Program-made: the position numbers and the translations under genes
Part shown: piece by piece, positions 1 to 8,650 of the stretch
Numbering within the stretch: position 1 is the stretch's first letter
Layout of the letters: every line of letters starts with the position of its first letter
The notes under the pieces: generated by a model
The model's database searches: none
What the model saw: the letters and a program-made list of their open reading frames with translations, nothing else
What the model was told of the DNA's origin: nothing
Source: Alphaproteobacteria bacterium
GTDB taxonomy: Bacteria; Pseudomonadota; Alphaproteobacteria; RF32; CAG-239
Assembly: GCA_028706255.1 (NCBI GenBank)
Contig: JAQWBS010000006.1
Span: 1-64,000 of the forward strand
Length of the DNA: 64,000 bases
Reading direction: 5' to 3'

Positions 1-2849
1 TTCAAACCGCCGCCAACTTCAACACTAAAGCCACTCACATCGCTCTTTGTGTCCCCGCCAGCATAGTGAACATTCGTCTTACCACCGAACTCTTGAATCG
101 CATTAATCTCAATAAAGGGTTCTAAAACTGTGTCATTATCCAAATAGGTTTCATATCCAAACATCGAACCAACTCTCAAAGCCTTACTATCCGTCTTGCC
201 ATAGTGAATGCTCATATTATTATTCGTTGTGAAGCTCTTTGCTTTCGCATGGGCATATTGAAACTCTGCCTTTGGTTCAATGATATATTTCTCATCTTTG
301 CTAAGTTCATATTCAAATCGCTTTCCACCTTCAATGCTCGCCGTGATGAAGTCTCGATTTGGTTTATAACTAATCGATTGTCCACCCGCTGTGACACTAT
401 TGGCTTTCATATCTGACCAAAAATATCTCATCGTTGCATCGGCAAACCAGCCCTTATTATTTAACCATGTCCCATAAATCCCAACACTTGGTGTCTTCGC
501 ATGTCCCTTGCCGTCATGACCGTTATCTTGGCTAATTTTGATGTTATCCGTGTATAAATAACCTGCCATAATTCCCGCATAAGCCTTGTTCTCGCAATCA
601 GAATAAACTTGATAGTCATACCCTGCTTCCAAACCATATAAGTTCATCTTGGCATCTATCTTTTCATTTACATCTAAATGTTTTGCGTAAGTTCTGACCC
701 ATGCCCCATTCGCAACTCTTGGAGAGTTTTCCCTCAACTCGCCTAAACGTTTACGAAGTTCATTCATGCCTGTTTTAACAATGTTGATGTGCATTGCTGG
801 CATTTGTGCAATCGTCTTCGCTGTGTTGGTGACAACGCCGTTAGATTGCAACACGATGTTATTATTGCCGTCCATGCCCAATTGGTCATATTCATAAAAA
901 CCACTATCAACCATATTTGCCAAGGTAAAATCACTATCTGACAAAGTTGAGCCTGTCGCGTTTTCTTGATTGATGACAATCGCATCATTCATGCCACCAT
1001 CGCCACCTGCAGAAGTTAAATGAAGCGTGGTCGTGCCCGAACCAGTCGCACTATCTTCAATCGTCAACATATCCCCTTGCGTGGTGCTGTTGCCAAAATA
1101 AATGTCCATATATAAATCATTATTCCCACTTAACGACAAATTACTCACATTACTGCGACCAACAGAGCGCCATACCGTGTTGTCTAGATTGATATCAGAA
1201 GAAGCCCCTAGCCCCGTATCAGTAGCCATTGAACCCATAATTTCTGAATTAGTCACATTGAATATTCCCGCACCGTCACTAAATAATGCTAATTTGCTGG
1301 AATCTGTAATCGTAACGGATGTATTCTCTAAATCTATTGCCCCACCCTTTATCGCACTAAACACATCATTATTTGTGGCATAAATATCCATATTCTCAAT
1401 ATTTAACTGCGAATTTGTACCATCAACTAAAACAGAAGATTGTGTGTTATTGTTCAGTAATAATGTATTTCTTGCAGAAGCGTCACCTGTAATATTCAAC
1501 GAAGAGGCATTTCTAAGAAATATCCCATTACGACCACTATTGAGAATGGAAACATCATAGCCTTTTATGTCAATCACACTTCCCGTATCCCCAGCCGCCA
1601 TTGCATAAATACTGCTATTGTCTATTTTCAGAACATCATTATCAGTTGATTCTAATTTTATAGAACTTCCGGAATTAACCCTAATTCCATAATAGTTATG
1701 ATTAAGATTAATCCCCATATTTTCTATATTTACTTCTGAACTTGCTGTTGAGTAAATTCCAGTACTACTTACTGACGAAGGAATATTTTGAACATTCATA
1801 ATATTAGAGCCATTTGTAGCACCCGTAATCTCAATTTTTCCACCATTTTCCGAAAATATCCCATAAAGCCCATTTTCACTGACTTCAACATCCATATTTT
1901 CAATGATAATTTCCGAACCAGCACCTTCGGCATAAAGCCCTTTTCCATCTGTGCCAGCAATATTCTGATTGTCATTGACTTGCAAAGTGTTCCTTCCCTC
2001 TGCAATGCCAGTAATATTTATCTTACCGCCATCTGTAACATTAATTCCGCTTACGTGATTTCCATTTGCTTTCACATCCATATTTTCAATATTAAGCTCT
2101 GAACCTGCACCTGTTGAAAGAAGCCCCTGCCCAAATGTTCCGGCAACTTCTGTATTATTATTGGCTTGTAATGTGTTTGTTCCATCTAAAACACCAATAA
2201 TATTTGTTGCACTTCCATTCGTAACTCGAACACCCGCTCCCCCATTGCCGTTCGTTTCAATGCTCATATTATGTATATTAAGCGTGCCCGCCGAAGAGAT
2301 TCCATAACTTCCCGTGGCACCTATATTACTATTGGCATGTAAATAATTATTCCCACTTATATTTCCGATAATACTCATTGTTCCGTTATTGGCGACGCCG
2401 AAACCACCACGATTAGCAGAAGTATTATTGTTTATTTCCAAATTCATATTTTCAATCGTCAAATTTGCAGGAGAATCTAGATACAAGCCAAACGCATTAT
2501 CATCCGTTGTATTTGTTACGGCAGTGCTGCCATTGTTATTCAAAAAAAGAGTTCTGTCTTGAGGAGATGTGTTTTTAATTGCAAGCGTGCTAGCCACATT
2601 TCTTAAGCCAAATGCTCCACTTCCTGTGGAAATATTATTTGAAGCATTAATATCCCCTCCTGTTATAATTTCCCATGAGGCTCCACCTGTTATGTATATT
2701 CCATGAACAAATCCACTCCCACTATTCCCACTATAATCGGCACCAGTTGGTAAATCTTCATCTTGTGTTACATTGAGCGTAACGGAATTTGCCGTACCAA
2801 TCATCGCCATTGAAAATACTGAAGCAAGCAAAAGGTTTTTTAATTTCAT
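1..2849 (-). CDS. Autotransporter (type V secretion) with beta-helix passenger, 3' end outside window
   Basis: An open frame runs without a stop from an ATG at 2849 to the window edge (949 codons), so the C-terminus is missing. It starts with a signal peptide (MKLKNLLLASVFSMAMIGTA) and has AAGGATT upstream of the start. The passenger, about residues 25-700, is built from Asn/Gly/Ser-rich repeats with recurring LNIENM, NITG and NTLxxNNN motifs, typical of a right-handed beta-helix. From about residue 710 it resembles the autotransporter outer-membrane barrel, with alternating aromatic strands such as GLEAGYDYQ and GIYGTW. The family inserts its barrel in the outer membrane and displays or releases the passenger. 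Adhesin or surface-antigen roles are plausible but not shown. Probably only the last few tens of residues are missing. Confidence 0.88.
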   Translation of the reverse strand, partial: MKLKNLLLASVFSMAMIGTANSVTLNVTQDEDLPTGADYSGNSGSGFVHGIYITGGASWEIITGGDINASNNISTGSGAFGLRNVASTLAIKNTSPQDRTLFLNNNGSTAVTNTTDDNAFGLYLDSPANLTIENMNLEINNNTSANRGGFGVANNGTMSIIGNISGNNYLHANSNIGATGSYGISSAGTLNIHNMSIETNGNGGAGVRVTNGSATNIIGVLDGTNTLQANNNTEVAGTFGQGLLSTGAGSELNIENMDVKANGNHVSGINVTDGGKINITGIAEGRNTLQVNDNQNIAGTDGKGLYAEGAGSEIIIENMDVEVSENGLYGIFSENGGKIEITGATNGSNIMNVQNIPSSVSSTGIYSTASSEVNIENMGINLNHNYYGIRVNSGSSIKLESTDNDVLKIDNSSIYAMAAGDTGSVIDIKGYDVSILNSGRNGIFLRNASSLNITGDASARNTLLLNNNTQSSVLVDGTNSQLNIENMDIYATNNDVFSAIKGGAIDLENTSVTITDSSKLALFSDGAGIFNVTNSEIMGSMATDTGLGASSDINLDNTVWRSVGRSNVSNLSLSGNNDLYMDIYFGNSTTQGDMLTIEDSATGSGTTTLHLTSAGGDGGMNDAIVINQENATGSTLSDSDFTLANMVDSGFYEYDQLGMDGNNNIVLQSNGVVTNTAKTIAQMPAMHINIVKTGMNELRKRLGELRENSPRVANGAWVRTYAKHLDVNEKIDAKMNLYGLEAGYDYQVYSDCENKAYAGIMAGYLYTDNIKISQDNGHDGKGHAKTPSVGIYGTWLNNKGWFADATMRYFWSDMKANSVTAGGQSISYKPNRDFITASIEGGKRFEYELSKDEKYIIEPKAEFQYAHAKAKSFTTNNNMSIHYGKTDSKALRVGSMFGYETYLDNDTVLEPFIEINAIQEFGGKTNVHYAGGDTKSDVSGFSVEVGGGL

Positions 2850-3043
2850 ATCATAATCCTTATATATAACTAAACATTTATAATTACATATAATCTACAA
2901 TATGACGTCTTAAAGGGTAAACCCTCACATTAGTTAAGAATTAACAACAGGTTAATAAACAATTAAATAATAGCCTTTTATCAATTTTTTACAAATTAAA
3001 TAAAATTTAAAAACAAAAATATCCAAAAATAAGAAAAAAGTGC

Positions 3044-3073
3044 TTGCATTATCTTAAATTTTATCATAAATAT
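3044..3073 (+). promoter_or_regulatory. Probable promoter of tRNA-Gln
   Basis: A TTGCAT at 3044-3049 is followed 17 bases later by TAAATA at 3067-3072, about 30 bases before the tRNA. The same architecture, with a better -10, precedes tRNA-Asp in this window. The rest of 2850-3101 is very AT-rich spacer and I see no gene in it. Confidence 0.4.
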
Positions 3074-3101
3074 AAGCCTGTCTTACATATTAAGACATTC
3101 T

Positions 3102-3176
3102 TGGGGTGTCGCCAAGTGGTAAGGCACCGGTTTTTGGTATCGGCATTCGTTGGTTCGAATCCAGCCACCCCAGCCA
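3102..3176 (+). tRNA. tRNA-Gln (anticodon UUG), CCA encoded
   Basis: The acceptor stem TGGGGTG (3102-3108) pairs with CACCCCA (3166-3172). The discriminator is G3173 and the CCA end is encoded at 3174-3176. The anticodon stem CCGGT/ATCGG encloses a loop with TTG at 3134-3136, reading glutamine codons. The T-arm TTCGAAT is intact. The gene marks the left border of the accessory island, but I find no convincing second copy of its 3' end, so it cannot be called an attachment site. Confidence 0.97.
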
Positions 3177-3214
3177 ATAGAGTCTAAGTTATTGTTTTTA
3201 CACAATATTTTATC

Positions 3215-3241
3215 AAAAGCCCGCACACGGCGGGCTTTTTT
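3215..3241 (+). terminator. Rho-independent terminator after tRNA-Gln
   Basis: AGCCCGC (3218-3224) pairs with GCGGGCT (3230-3236) around a five-base loop and runs into six Ts. It probably ends the tRNA-Gln transcript. Confidence 0.85.
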
Positions 3242-3246
3242 GATGG

Positions 3247-3329
3247 AGTGACTGTATACTTTTTAAAACTCGGCTTGAAAGGCTGATTTTTGAGATAAAG
3301 TATACATTGGCGTTTTTGCCAAAGTCACT
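3247..3329. repeat. Nested inverted repeats between tRNA-Gln and the kinase gene
   Basis: AGTGACT (3247-3253) pairs with AGTCACT (3323-3329). Immediately inside, GTATACTTT (3254-3262) pairs with AAAGTATAC (3297-3305). The right arm also contains a small hairpin, TGGC-GTTTTT-GCCA (3308-3321). GATGGAGT flanks the structure as a direct repeat (3242-3249 and 3331-3338). The position at the island border suggests a recombination end or a structured leader of the next gene; neither can be decided here. Confidence 0.6.
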
Positions 3330-3344
3330 AGATGGAGTTTATGG

Positions 3345-3815
3345 ATGCCAACAATTCATTTAATACATGGTTTTATGGGGTTTGGGAAAACAACTTTAGC
3401 TAAAAAATTAGCCAAGGAACTTCCAGCTATTCGCTTTACCCCTGATGAGTTTATGAAAAATTTACACTCTAGGAATCTTCCTGATGCTGAATTCAGGATA
3501 GCTCATGATAAAATTGACAACTTTATTTGGGAGTTGACTGAACAGGTCATAAATGCTGGTGTTGATGTTATTCTCGATTATGGTTTTTGGTCAAAAAGTC
3601 ATAGAAAAAACGCCTATGAAAAAGCTAAAAGACTTACACCAAAAGTTGTTTTTCACAATATTTCTTGTGATATAAAAATTGCTAAAGACAGGGTTTTGAA
3701 TAGAACAGAAACTAATGAAGACGAATTGTTTATTGATGAAAATTGTTTCAATATGTTTTTAGAAAAATTTGAGCCAATTAGTTCTGATGAGGGGTTCGAT
3801 ATTATAAACCATTAA
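3345..3815 (+). CDS. P-loop kinase-like ATPase (AAA_33 / zeta-toxin-like fold)
   Basis: This is a 156-residue protein with an N-terminal Walker A, GFMGFGKTTLAKKLA (about residues 9-23). A DEF motif follows at about 34-36, and LDYGFW at about 77 probably serves as the Walker B-like strand. Size and layout match small P-loop phosphotransferases of the chloramphenicol-phosphotransferase / zeta-toxin group, which phosphorylate small molecules. The substrate cannot be read from sequence. GGAG at 3334-3337 supports the start at 3345. It overlaps the convergent truncated recombinase by 14 bases. No antitoxin-like partner is visible. Confidence 0.7.
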   Translation: MPTIHLIHGFMGFGKTTLAKKLAKELPAIRFTPDEFMKNLHSRNLPDAEFRIAHDKIDNFIWELTEQVINAGVDVILDYGFWSKSHRKNAYEKAKRLTPKVVFHNISCDIKIAKDRVLNRTETNEDELFIDENCFNMFLEKFEPISSDEGFDIINH

Positions 3816-4887
3816 ACACCTTCTCCTGTTTCTCAAATGTATCATACTTTGAGCCAATTTCGAAGAGCTTTTGAAGGTTGATGTTTAGTGGAACATTTGA
3901 GTCCATTATTGAGTTTACAATTTTGGGCGATAGATAAGCAAGGTTAATATATTTATAAACTGTGCGGCTAGCGATTTTTTCGGATTTTATAATTTCATCT
4001 GTAGTTATTCCTGCTTCGTACATCTTTTTATATTTCCATGCTATACTTATGGCTCTAATTAGAGCAGTGGCATTTTCAGTTTTGGTTATGATATTGGTAC
4101 CCTTGCCAGAGTATTTGTTTTGAAGAGCAGCACCCTTTTGAATCACTACCGGTTTATCAATTATCAGATGTTTCTTATCCTCACTCAAATATGCACCTTT
4201 GAGTTTGTCGGCTTTGCTATTGATGCCATAGTTTCCTTTGAAAGATTTTAGATAATCCGCATCCTCGATGTTTATGAAATATGTCAGTAGATTCTCGCGG
4301 TAGATTATTTTACTGACAAGGTGCTTGATGAGTTTGTCAGTATATGAAATTTGTTTGAAAGCCATTTTCATTTCCGGTGGCAGCATATTCATATCAGAAT
4401 CAAGGAAGTTTTGGATTAGTTCACGAGTGATATTATCAACATCTCCGGCAGGGAGATAAAAGTTTGGCATAGTATAATATCGGTATGAAAATTTGTTCTT
4501 AGTCTTCGATGTTTTTGTGTTTTTGAATATTATGCCATCTGCGCTCATTATTTTGTTATGGAGTAGATAACTATCCTTTCGAACTTTACCACCCCCGCGA
4601 CTATTATTATCGTCCAATTTGTCCTGCACCTTTTTCCAAAGCTCTTTGCTAACAATGGGTTTGTGCAGACCATCAAATACTTCATTTGATATTTTATTGC
4701 TGATTTTGCCGATGTAGATTTGATCTCGAAGCAATCGAGCTAGATTGTTTGTTGATAGCGGAGTTCCTCCGACGGTTTTTCCTGATTTGGTTTTCCATAC
4801 TTTGTTATTGATTTGCCGGTCTATAAGCTTGTGGCGCAAATCATTGAGTGAGGTAGAACGAAGATAAAGCTCAAAGATATGGCACAT
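3802..4887 (-). pseudogene. Serine recombinase lacking the N-terminal catalytic domain
   Basis: The 361-residue frame begins inside the Recombinase (DNA-binding) domain: IFELYLRSTSLNDL, then LSTNNLARLLRDQIYIGKI, then a zinc-ribbon-like segment without clear cysteines. It ends with the HTH tail typical of many alphaproteobacterial large serine recombinases (ASRTVYKYINLAYLSPKIV). The whole resolvase domain with the nucleophilic serine, normally about 150-180 residues before this point, is absent. The frame stops being recombinase-like at about 4885, where the opposite-strand methyltransferase fragment also begins, so this is a recombination joint rather than a short gene. It cannot catalyse recombination alone, although the DNA-binding part could still be made. 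Confidence 0.8.
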
Positions 4888-5277
4888 TTAATCTTTGACA
4901 TTGATAATGTTGTTGACTGCCGAGATTGTATTTTAGGTACCTTCAAAGATGAGTACAAAAATGCATTAAAGCAAGATTTATCAAATGAATGTGAGAATTC
5001 AGCAAAGTTCATTTTACAAAAAAACATAATTTGGGGCGATGCATTAACTCTAAAACGAGTAGATGCATCTGGTAAACCTATAATTTTTTCAGAATGGTCT
5101 TCTGTAAATGGCAAAATGATGAAAAGACGTGATTTTTCATTTAGTCAAATGCTTGACTGTTCAACCGAGGGACTTCCTCTTCTATCTGACCTAGGAGACA
5201 ACGTTTGGCTCCCTAAACCTGTTAAAGAATTTCCCATAATACATTATTTGAGGTTAGAAGATGCAGAAGAATTATAA
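4879..5277 (+). pseudogene. C-terminal fragment of an R-M DNA methyltransferase
   Basis: The 132 residues match the tail of class I N6-adenine methyltransferases of Eco57I-type R-M loci: DNVVDCRD, then NIIWGDAL, then IIFSEW, KRRDF and a terminal VKEFPIIHYLRL. The SAM-binding and NPPY half that should precede is missing. Homology starts within the first ten residues, at the same place where the opposite-strand recombinase loses its catalytic domain. The last 17 bases overlap the intact methyltransferase downstream, as in a normal R-M operon. It is unlikely to be active as it has no catalytic motifs. Confidence 0.75.
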
Positions 5278-6754
5278 CCCTGATGTTTTGAGCTGTTTGG
5301 CGAATTTGAGTAATGATGAGGTTTTTACTCCTCCACAACTCGCTAATCAAATATTGGATATGCTGCCCCAAGATCTTTGGAGTAATAAAAAAACAACATT
5401 TTTAGATCCATGCTGCAAAAGTGGTGTCTTCTTAAGAGAAATAGCCAAACGACTAATTATTGGGCTAGAAAAAGAAATACCAAATTTGCAAAAACGCTTG
5501 AATCACATATATACCAAGCAGTTGTTTGGGATTGCTATTACAGATTTAACATCTTTGTTATCACGACGTTCTACTTATTGTTCTAAAAGAGCAAATGGAG
5601 AATACTCAATTTGTGATACTTTTAAGACAAACGATGGAAATATTATATTTGAACGTGTTGAGCACACCTGGAAAAATAGCAGATGTATGTATTGTGGTGC
5701 GAACCAAAGCGAATATGATCGTGATAATTCTTTAGAAACGCATGCCTATCAATTTATTCACATACTAAAACCGGAGGAAATATTTAATATGAAATTTGAT
5801 GTTATTATTGGGAATCCACCATATCAAATGAATGATGGAGGCAATGGTTCATCCGCAAAACCTTTATATCATTTATTTATTGACCAAGCACAGAAATTAA
5901 ATCCACGGTTTTTAACGATGATTGTACCTTCCCGTTGGTTCGCTGGTGGAAAAGGATTAGATGATTTTCGAGAGAAAATGATGCATGATACACGTATTAG
6001 AGCCTTATATGATTTTTTTGATGCTACAGAATGTTTTCCAGGGATAGATTTGTCAGGAGGAGTGTGCTATTTTTTATGGGATAGAGATAATAAAGGCGAT
6101 TGCAAAATCGTCTCGCATTTAAACGGAAAAGTCAACGAACAAAATCGTCCACTATTGGAAAAAGATGAAACTTCTTTTATAAGATTCAATGAAGCCGTTA
6201 GTATTGTTCATAAAATAAAGGAACAAAAAAGAGAAGGCCTTTTAAATTATGTTAGTTCAAGAAAACCATTCGGTATTCCAACAACTATAAGACCCCAAAA
6301 TGATAATGATGGTAAAAACAACATTAGAATGTATGCTTATCCTAACAATGGATATATTTCAGAAAAAATGGTTATACAAAATAAACAATGGCTACCCCTA
6401 TATAAAGTATATTTAGCAAAAGCATATGGTGAGAGAGGTAACTTTCCATATTTGGTTATTGGAAAACCCTTCCTTGGCGAGCCTAATAGCTGTTGTTCAG
6501 AAACATATCTTGTTTGTAATCCTACACCCTCTGAACAATGTGCAAAGAATTGTATCTCTTATCTAAAAACAAAATTTGCAAGATTCCTAGTTTTACTTAT
6601 GAAAAATACACAAAATGCAGCGAAAGGAGTCTATCAATTTGTTCCCATGCAAGATTTTAGTGAAGAATGGACTGATGAGAAGCTATATAAAAAGTATGGT
6701 TTAACTCAAGACGAGATTGATTTTATTGAATCAATGATTAGACCGATGGAGTGA
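5261..6754 (+). CDS. Eco57I-like adenine-specific DNA methyltransferase
   Basis: This 497-residue protein appears complete. The N-terminus carries the SAM-binding region (FLDPCCKSGVFLREIAKRL, about residues 47-65). A CxxC-type metal-binding motif (CMYCG, about 145) follows, and the catalytic motif IV NPPY lies at about 185 in VIIGNPPYQMNDGG. Downstream, IVPSRWFAGG and a target-recognition-like C-terminus fit the family. It would methylate adenine at N6 in a specific DNA sequence. Its natural partners, a second methyltransferase subunit and a GIY-YIG/helicase endonuclease, flank it on the same strand but both are truncated, so it is probably an orphan modification enzyme. The recognition sequence cannot be inferred. 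Confidence 0.85.
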   Translation: MQKNYNPDVLSCLANLSNDEVFTPPQLANQILDMLPQDLWSNKKTTFLDPCCKSGVFLREIAKRLIIGLEKEIPNLQKRLNHIYTKQLFGIAITDLTSLLSRRSTYCSKRANGEYSICDTFKTNDGNIIFERVEHTWKNSRCMYCGANQSEYDRDNSLETHAYQFIHILKPEEIFNMKFDVIIGNPPYQMNDGGNGSSAKPLYHLFIDQAQKLNPRFLTMIVPSRWFAGGKGLDDFREKMMHDTRIRALYDFFDATECFPGIDLSGGVCYFLWDRDNKGDCKIVSHLNGKVNEQNRPLLEKDETSFIRFNEAVSIVHKIKEQKREGLLNYVSSRKPFGIPTTIRPQNDNDGKNNIRMYAYPNNGYISEKMVIQNKQWLPLYKVYLAKAYGERGNFPYLVIGKPFLGEPNSCCSETYLVCNPTPSEQCAKNCISYLKTKFARFLVLLMKNTQNAAKGVYQFVPMQDFSEEWTDEKLYKKYGLTQDEIDFIESMIRPME

Positions 6755-6759
6755 GGATT

Positions 6760-7173
6760 ATGGCCAAAACAGATTTTTTTCCATTGCGCCCAGCGGCAAA
6801 TCCTACAATTTATGCTTATGAAGATACAAATCCTCAATACGCAGGTTTACTTAAAGTTGGTTATACTATTAAATCGGCTAAAGAACGTGTTGCTGAGCAA
6901 TACCCAACTTTGCGTCCGGGGACAAAGCCATATAAAATTGTTTTAGATGAACCTGCTATTAAGGAAAATGGTACAACTTTTACAGATCATGACGTTCATC
7001 GTCTGCTCAGGAAAAGAGGTTTCTTAAATCCTAATGGCGAGTGGTTCAAATGTAAGCTAACTGATGTTATCTTCAATGATGCTAAATTCTCCTTGCAATT
7101 TAACTACTTCATTCTCAAGACGGCTAAGAGAGCCACTGTCCGCATCTATTTTCTTTTTATGAGGGGTAATTAA
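6760..7173 (+). pseudogene. N-terminal fragment of a GIY-YIG nuclease / helicase restriction enzyme
   Basis: I start at the ATG at 6760, with GAGG overlapping the stop of the upstream methyltransferase; the in-frame GTG at 6751 is less likely. The first ~100 residues resemble the N-terminal GIY-YIG/T5orf172-type nuclease module of large R-M helicase-nucleases: TIYAYEDTNPQYAGLLKVGYT, then ERVAEQYP and a GEWFKC motif near residue 95. Intact relatives continue for several hundred residues into a DEAD/DEAH helicase. Here similarity ends at about 7070 and the rest of the frame is antisense to the ParB-like gene. The restriction activity of this R-M system is therefore almost certainly lost. Confidence 0.75.
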
Positions 7174-7782
7174 TTGGTTATCAGAGCTCGCCAACCAAAT
7201 GGCTCTTGCAAATTTAGTGGTATAATTTTTGCTATCATTCATAAGATTTGCGGCTTCAATCTGACGAAATTCCTTCATTTTTTTCAAATATCCAAAAACT
7301 CTTGAGGAAACAATTTTATCTTTAAGCAAATCTGATGCCTCTTGGCAAATGCCAACAAGGAGATTCTTTTTACCAAGAATACTGGCAACATTAACATTGA
7401 GAACTTTTGCCAATCTTGCTGCCGGTACACCCCTTTCGATTGCCTTTACAATCATTTTATGCTCCTGAACATTTGAAAGTCTGTTAACGTGCTTGTTGTA
7501 GGTAAAAGCTTCATCATCTGTCGATATTAAACAAACCACATTTTCTTGTTCTAGTTTTTTTAGGGCAGCTATGCGAAGATGTCCGTCTAGTAAAGTATAT
7601 TTATCATCTTTAAAGACAACCACTGGCGGTTCAATTATGCCGATTTCTCTTATTGATGCTACTATTGATGAAAACTTTTTGGTTTTATAGATATTTTTAG
7701 GCAAGTTTTTGGTTAAAATCAGATCATCCACAGCGACAGTTATAATTTCAGATTCAAAAGCTTTTTTTATCTTATTTGCCAT
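7057..7782 (-). pseudogene. ParB/RepB-like protein 2, C-terminally truncated
   Basis: The 241 residues carry a ParB N-terminal nuclease-like domain with the LLDGHLRIAAL motif (about residues 63-73). A RepB-type C-terminal region follows, with RLSNVQEHKMIVKAIERGV, LLVGICQEASDLL and FARAIWLASS. Related proteins continue about 50 residues beyond the last recognisable motif (ENEVVKLQGEFSIIE). Here the frame ends a few codons later, exactly where the opposite-strand GIY-YIG gene loses similarity. It overlaps the upstream ParB-like gene by 11 bases, so the two are translationally coupled. It may bind DNA, but the missing tail makes function doubtful. Confidence 0.75.
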
Positions 7783-8650
7783 ATTCTTTTATCCTTTCTG
7801 CTAGATAGCTAGGTACACGATCTAGGCTTTCAGCTTTTAATAAATTTTTGAAGTTATCATCTTTAAACAGTTTTTTTAGGCTATGAACTATAAATATTAA
7901 TGTACTTTCTAACTTTTCAGCTTTCCTAATAAAGAGCTTTTTACGATCAATCTCCTGTTGATACATTTTCTGAACATCAATTGCAGATAATTGTTTTGAA
8001 GATGTTTTTTTGATGGCAATATTTTTACCTTTACGCCTCCGCAATTCTATCAGTTCCTGAGCATAAGTAAGTTTACTGCCTCGTAAAACATTGCTTTCAT
8101 AGGCATCCTGTAGTACTTTTTGTATCTCGTGATCCGCACTTTCTGATATTTGCAAAGCTACATTTATTGGCATTTTATTGCTCTCAACAGCATTAATTAA
8201 TCTCCCCTCTCCATTATCAATTAATCTGCTTATCTGATTTATATAGTCTTTTGTTAATCCAGTCTTAAAAGCAATCTCCGCAGAAGAATACCCTTCCTTG
8301 CGAAGAGCCTTAATACCATGTAGAAGCTCCTGAGGCTGATATTGGCGACGAGCTAAGTTTTCAATTAAGCTCATTACAAGAGCATCTTCCTCTGTTGCAT
8401 CAACGATTATAGCTGGAATTTCTGTTTGATTATTGGCAATATATGCCTCCAATCTACCCTGTCCGCAAACCAAATCGTATTCAAATCCATCTGAAGGGAT
8501 AGCTTTTCTGGTAATTGTAATTGGGCGCTTTAAACCAACGTCTTCTATGTTTCTTTTAATTTCATCGGCAATTTTACGGTTTCGTTCTCGAGGATTAAGT
8601 ATATTGATTTTATTTATTGCAACTATTTGTAAGTTTTGCTTCTTCTGCAT
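7772..8650 (-). CDS. ParB-like partition/nuclease-domain protein 1
   Basis: This 292-residue protein has the ParB/Srx N-terminal domain. The motif VCGQGRLEAYIANN (about residues 60-73) replaces the G-x-RR box of chromosomal ParB, and IENLARRQYQPQELLHGIKAL (from about 95) corresponds to the second ParB box. A HTH segment (SSAEIAFKTGLTKDYINQIS) follows and the C-terminus is coiled-coil-like. Its ATG directly follows the recombinase stop (TAAATG), with GGAGG inside the recombinase end, so the genes are co-translated. ParB proteins bind DNA and CTP in plasmid or chromosome partition. Here no ParA is present, so the role is more likely tied to the recombinase. Confidence 0.85.
   Translation of the reverse strand: MQKKQNLQIVAINKINILNPRERNRKIADEIKRNIEDVGLKRPITITRKAIPSDGFEYDLVCGQGRLEAYIANNQTEIPAIIVDATEEDALVMSLIENLARRQYQPQELLHGIKALRKEGYSSAEIAFKTGLTKDYINQISRLIDNGEGRLINAVESNKMPINVALQISESADHEIQKVLQDAYESNVLRGSKLTYAQELIELRRRKGKNIAIKKTSSKQLSAIDVQKMYQQEIDRKKLFIRKAEKLESTLIFIVHSLKKLFKDDNFKNLLKAESLDRVPSYLAERIKEYGK

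Noticed and set aside
1102-2102. Plus-strand open frames inside the autotransporter
   Set aside because: They are antisense to a continuous, well-supported minus-strand gene of 949 codons.
3345-3815. P-loop kinase as a zeta toxin with an adjacent antitoxin
   Set aside because: No small epsilon-like gene lies on either side, so a toxin-antitoxin call has no support.
6751-7173. GIY-YIG frame as a complete small homing-type nuclease
   Set aside because: The last third is antisense to the ParB-like gene, and similarity stops exactly where that gene is also truncated.
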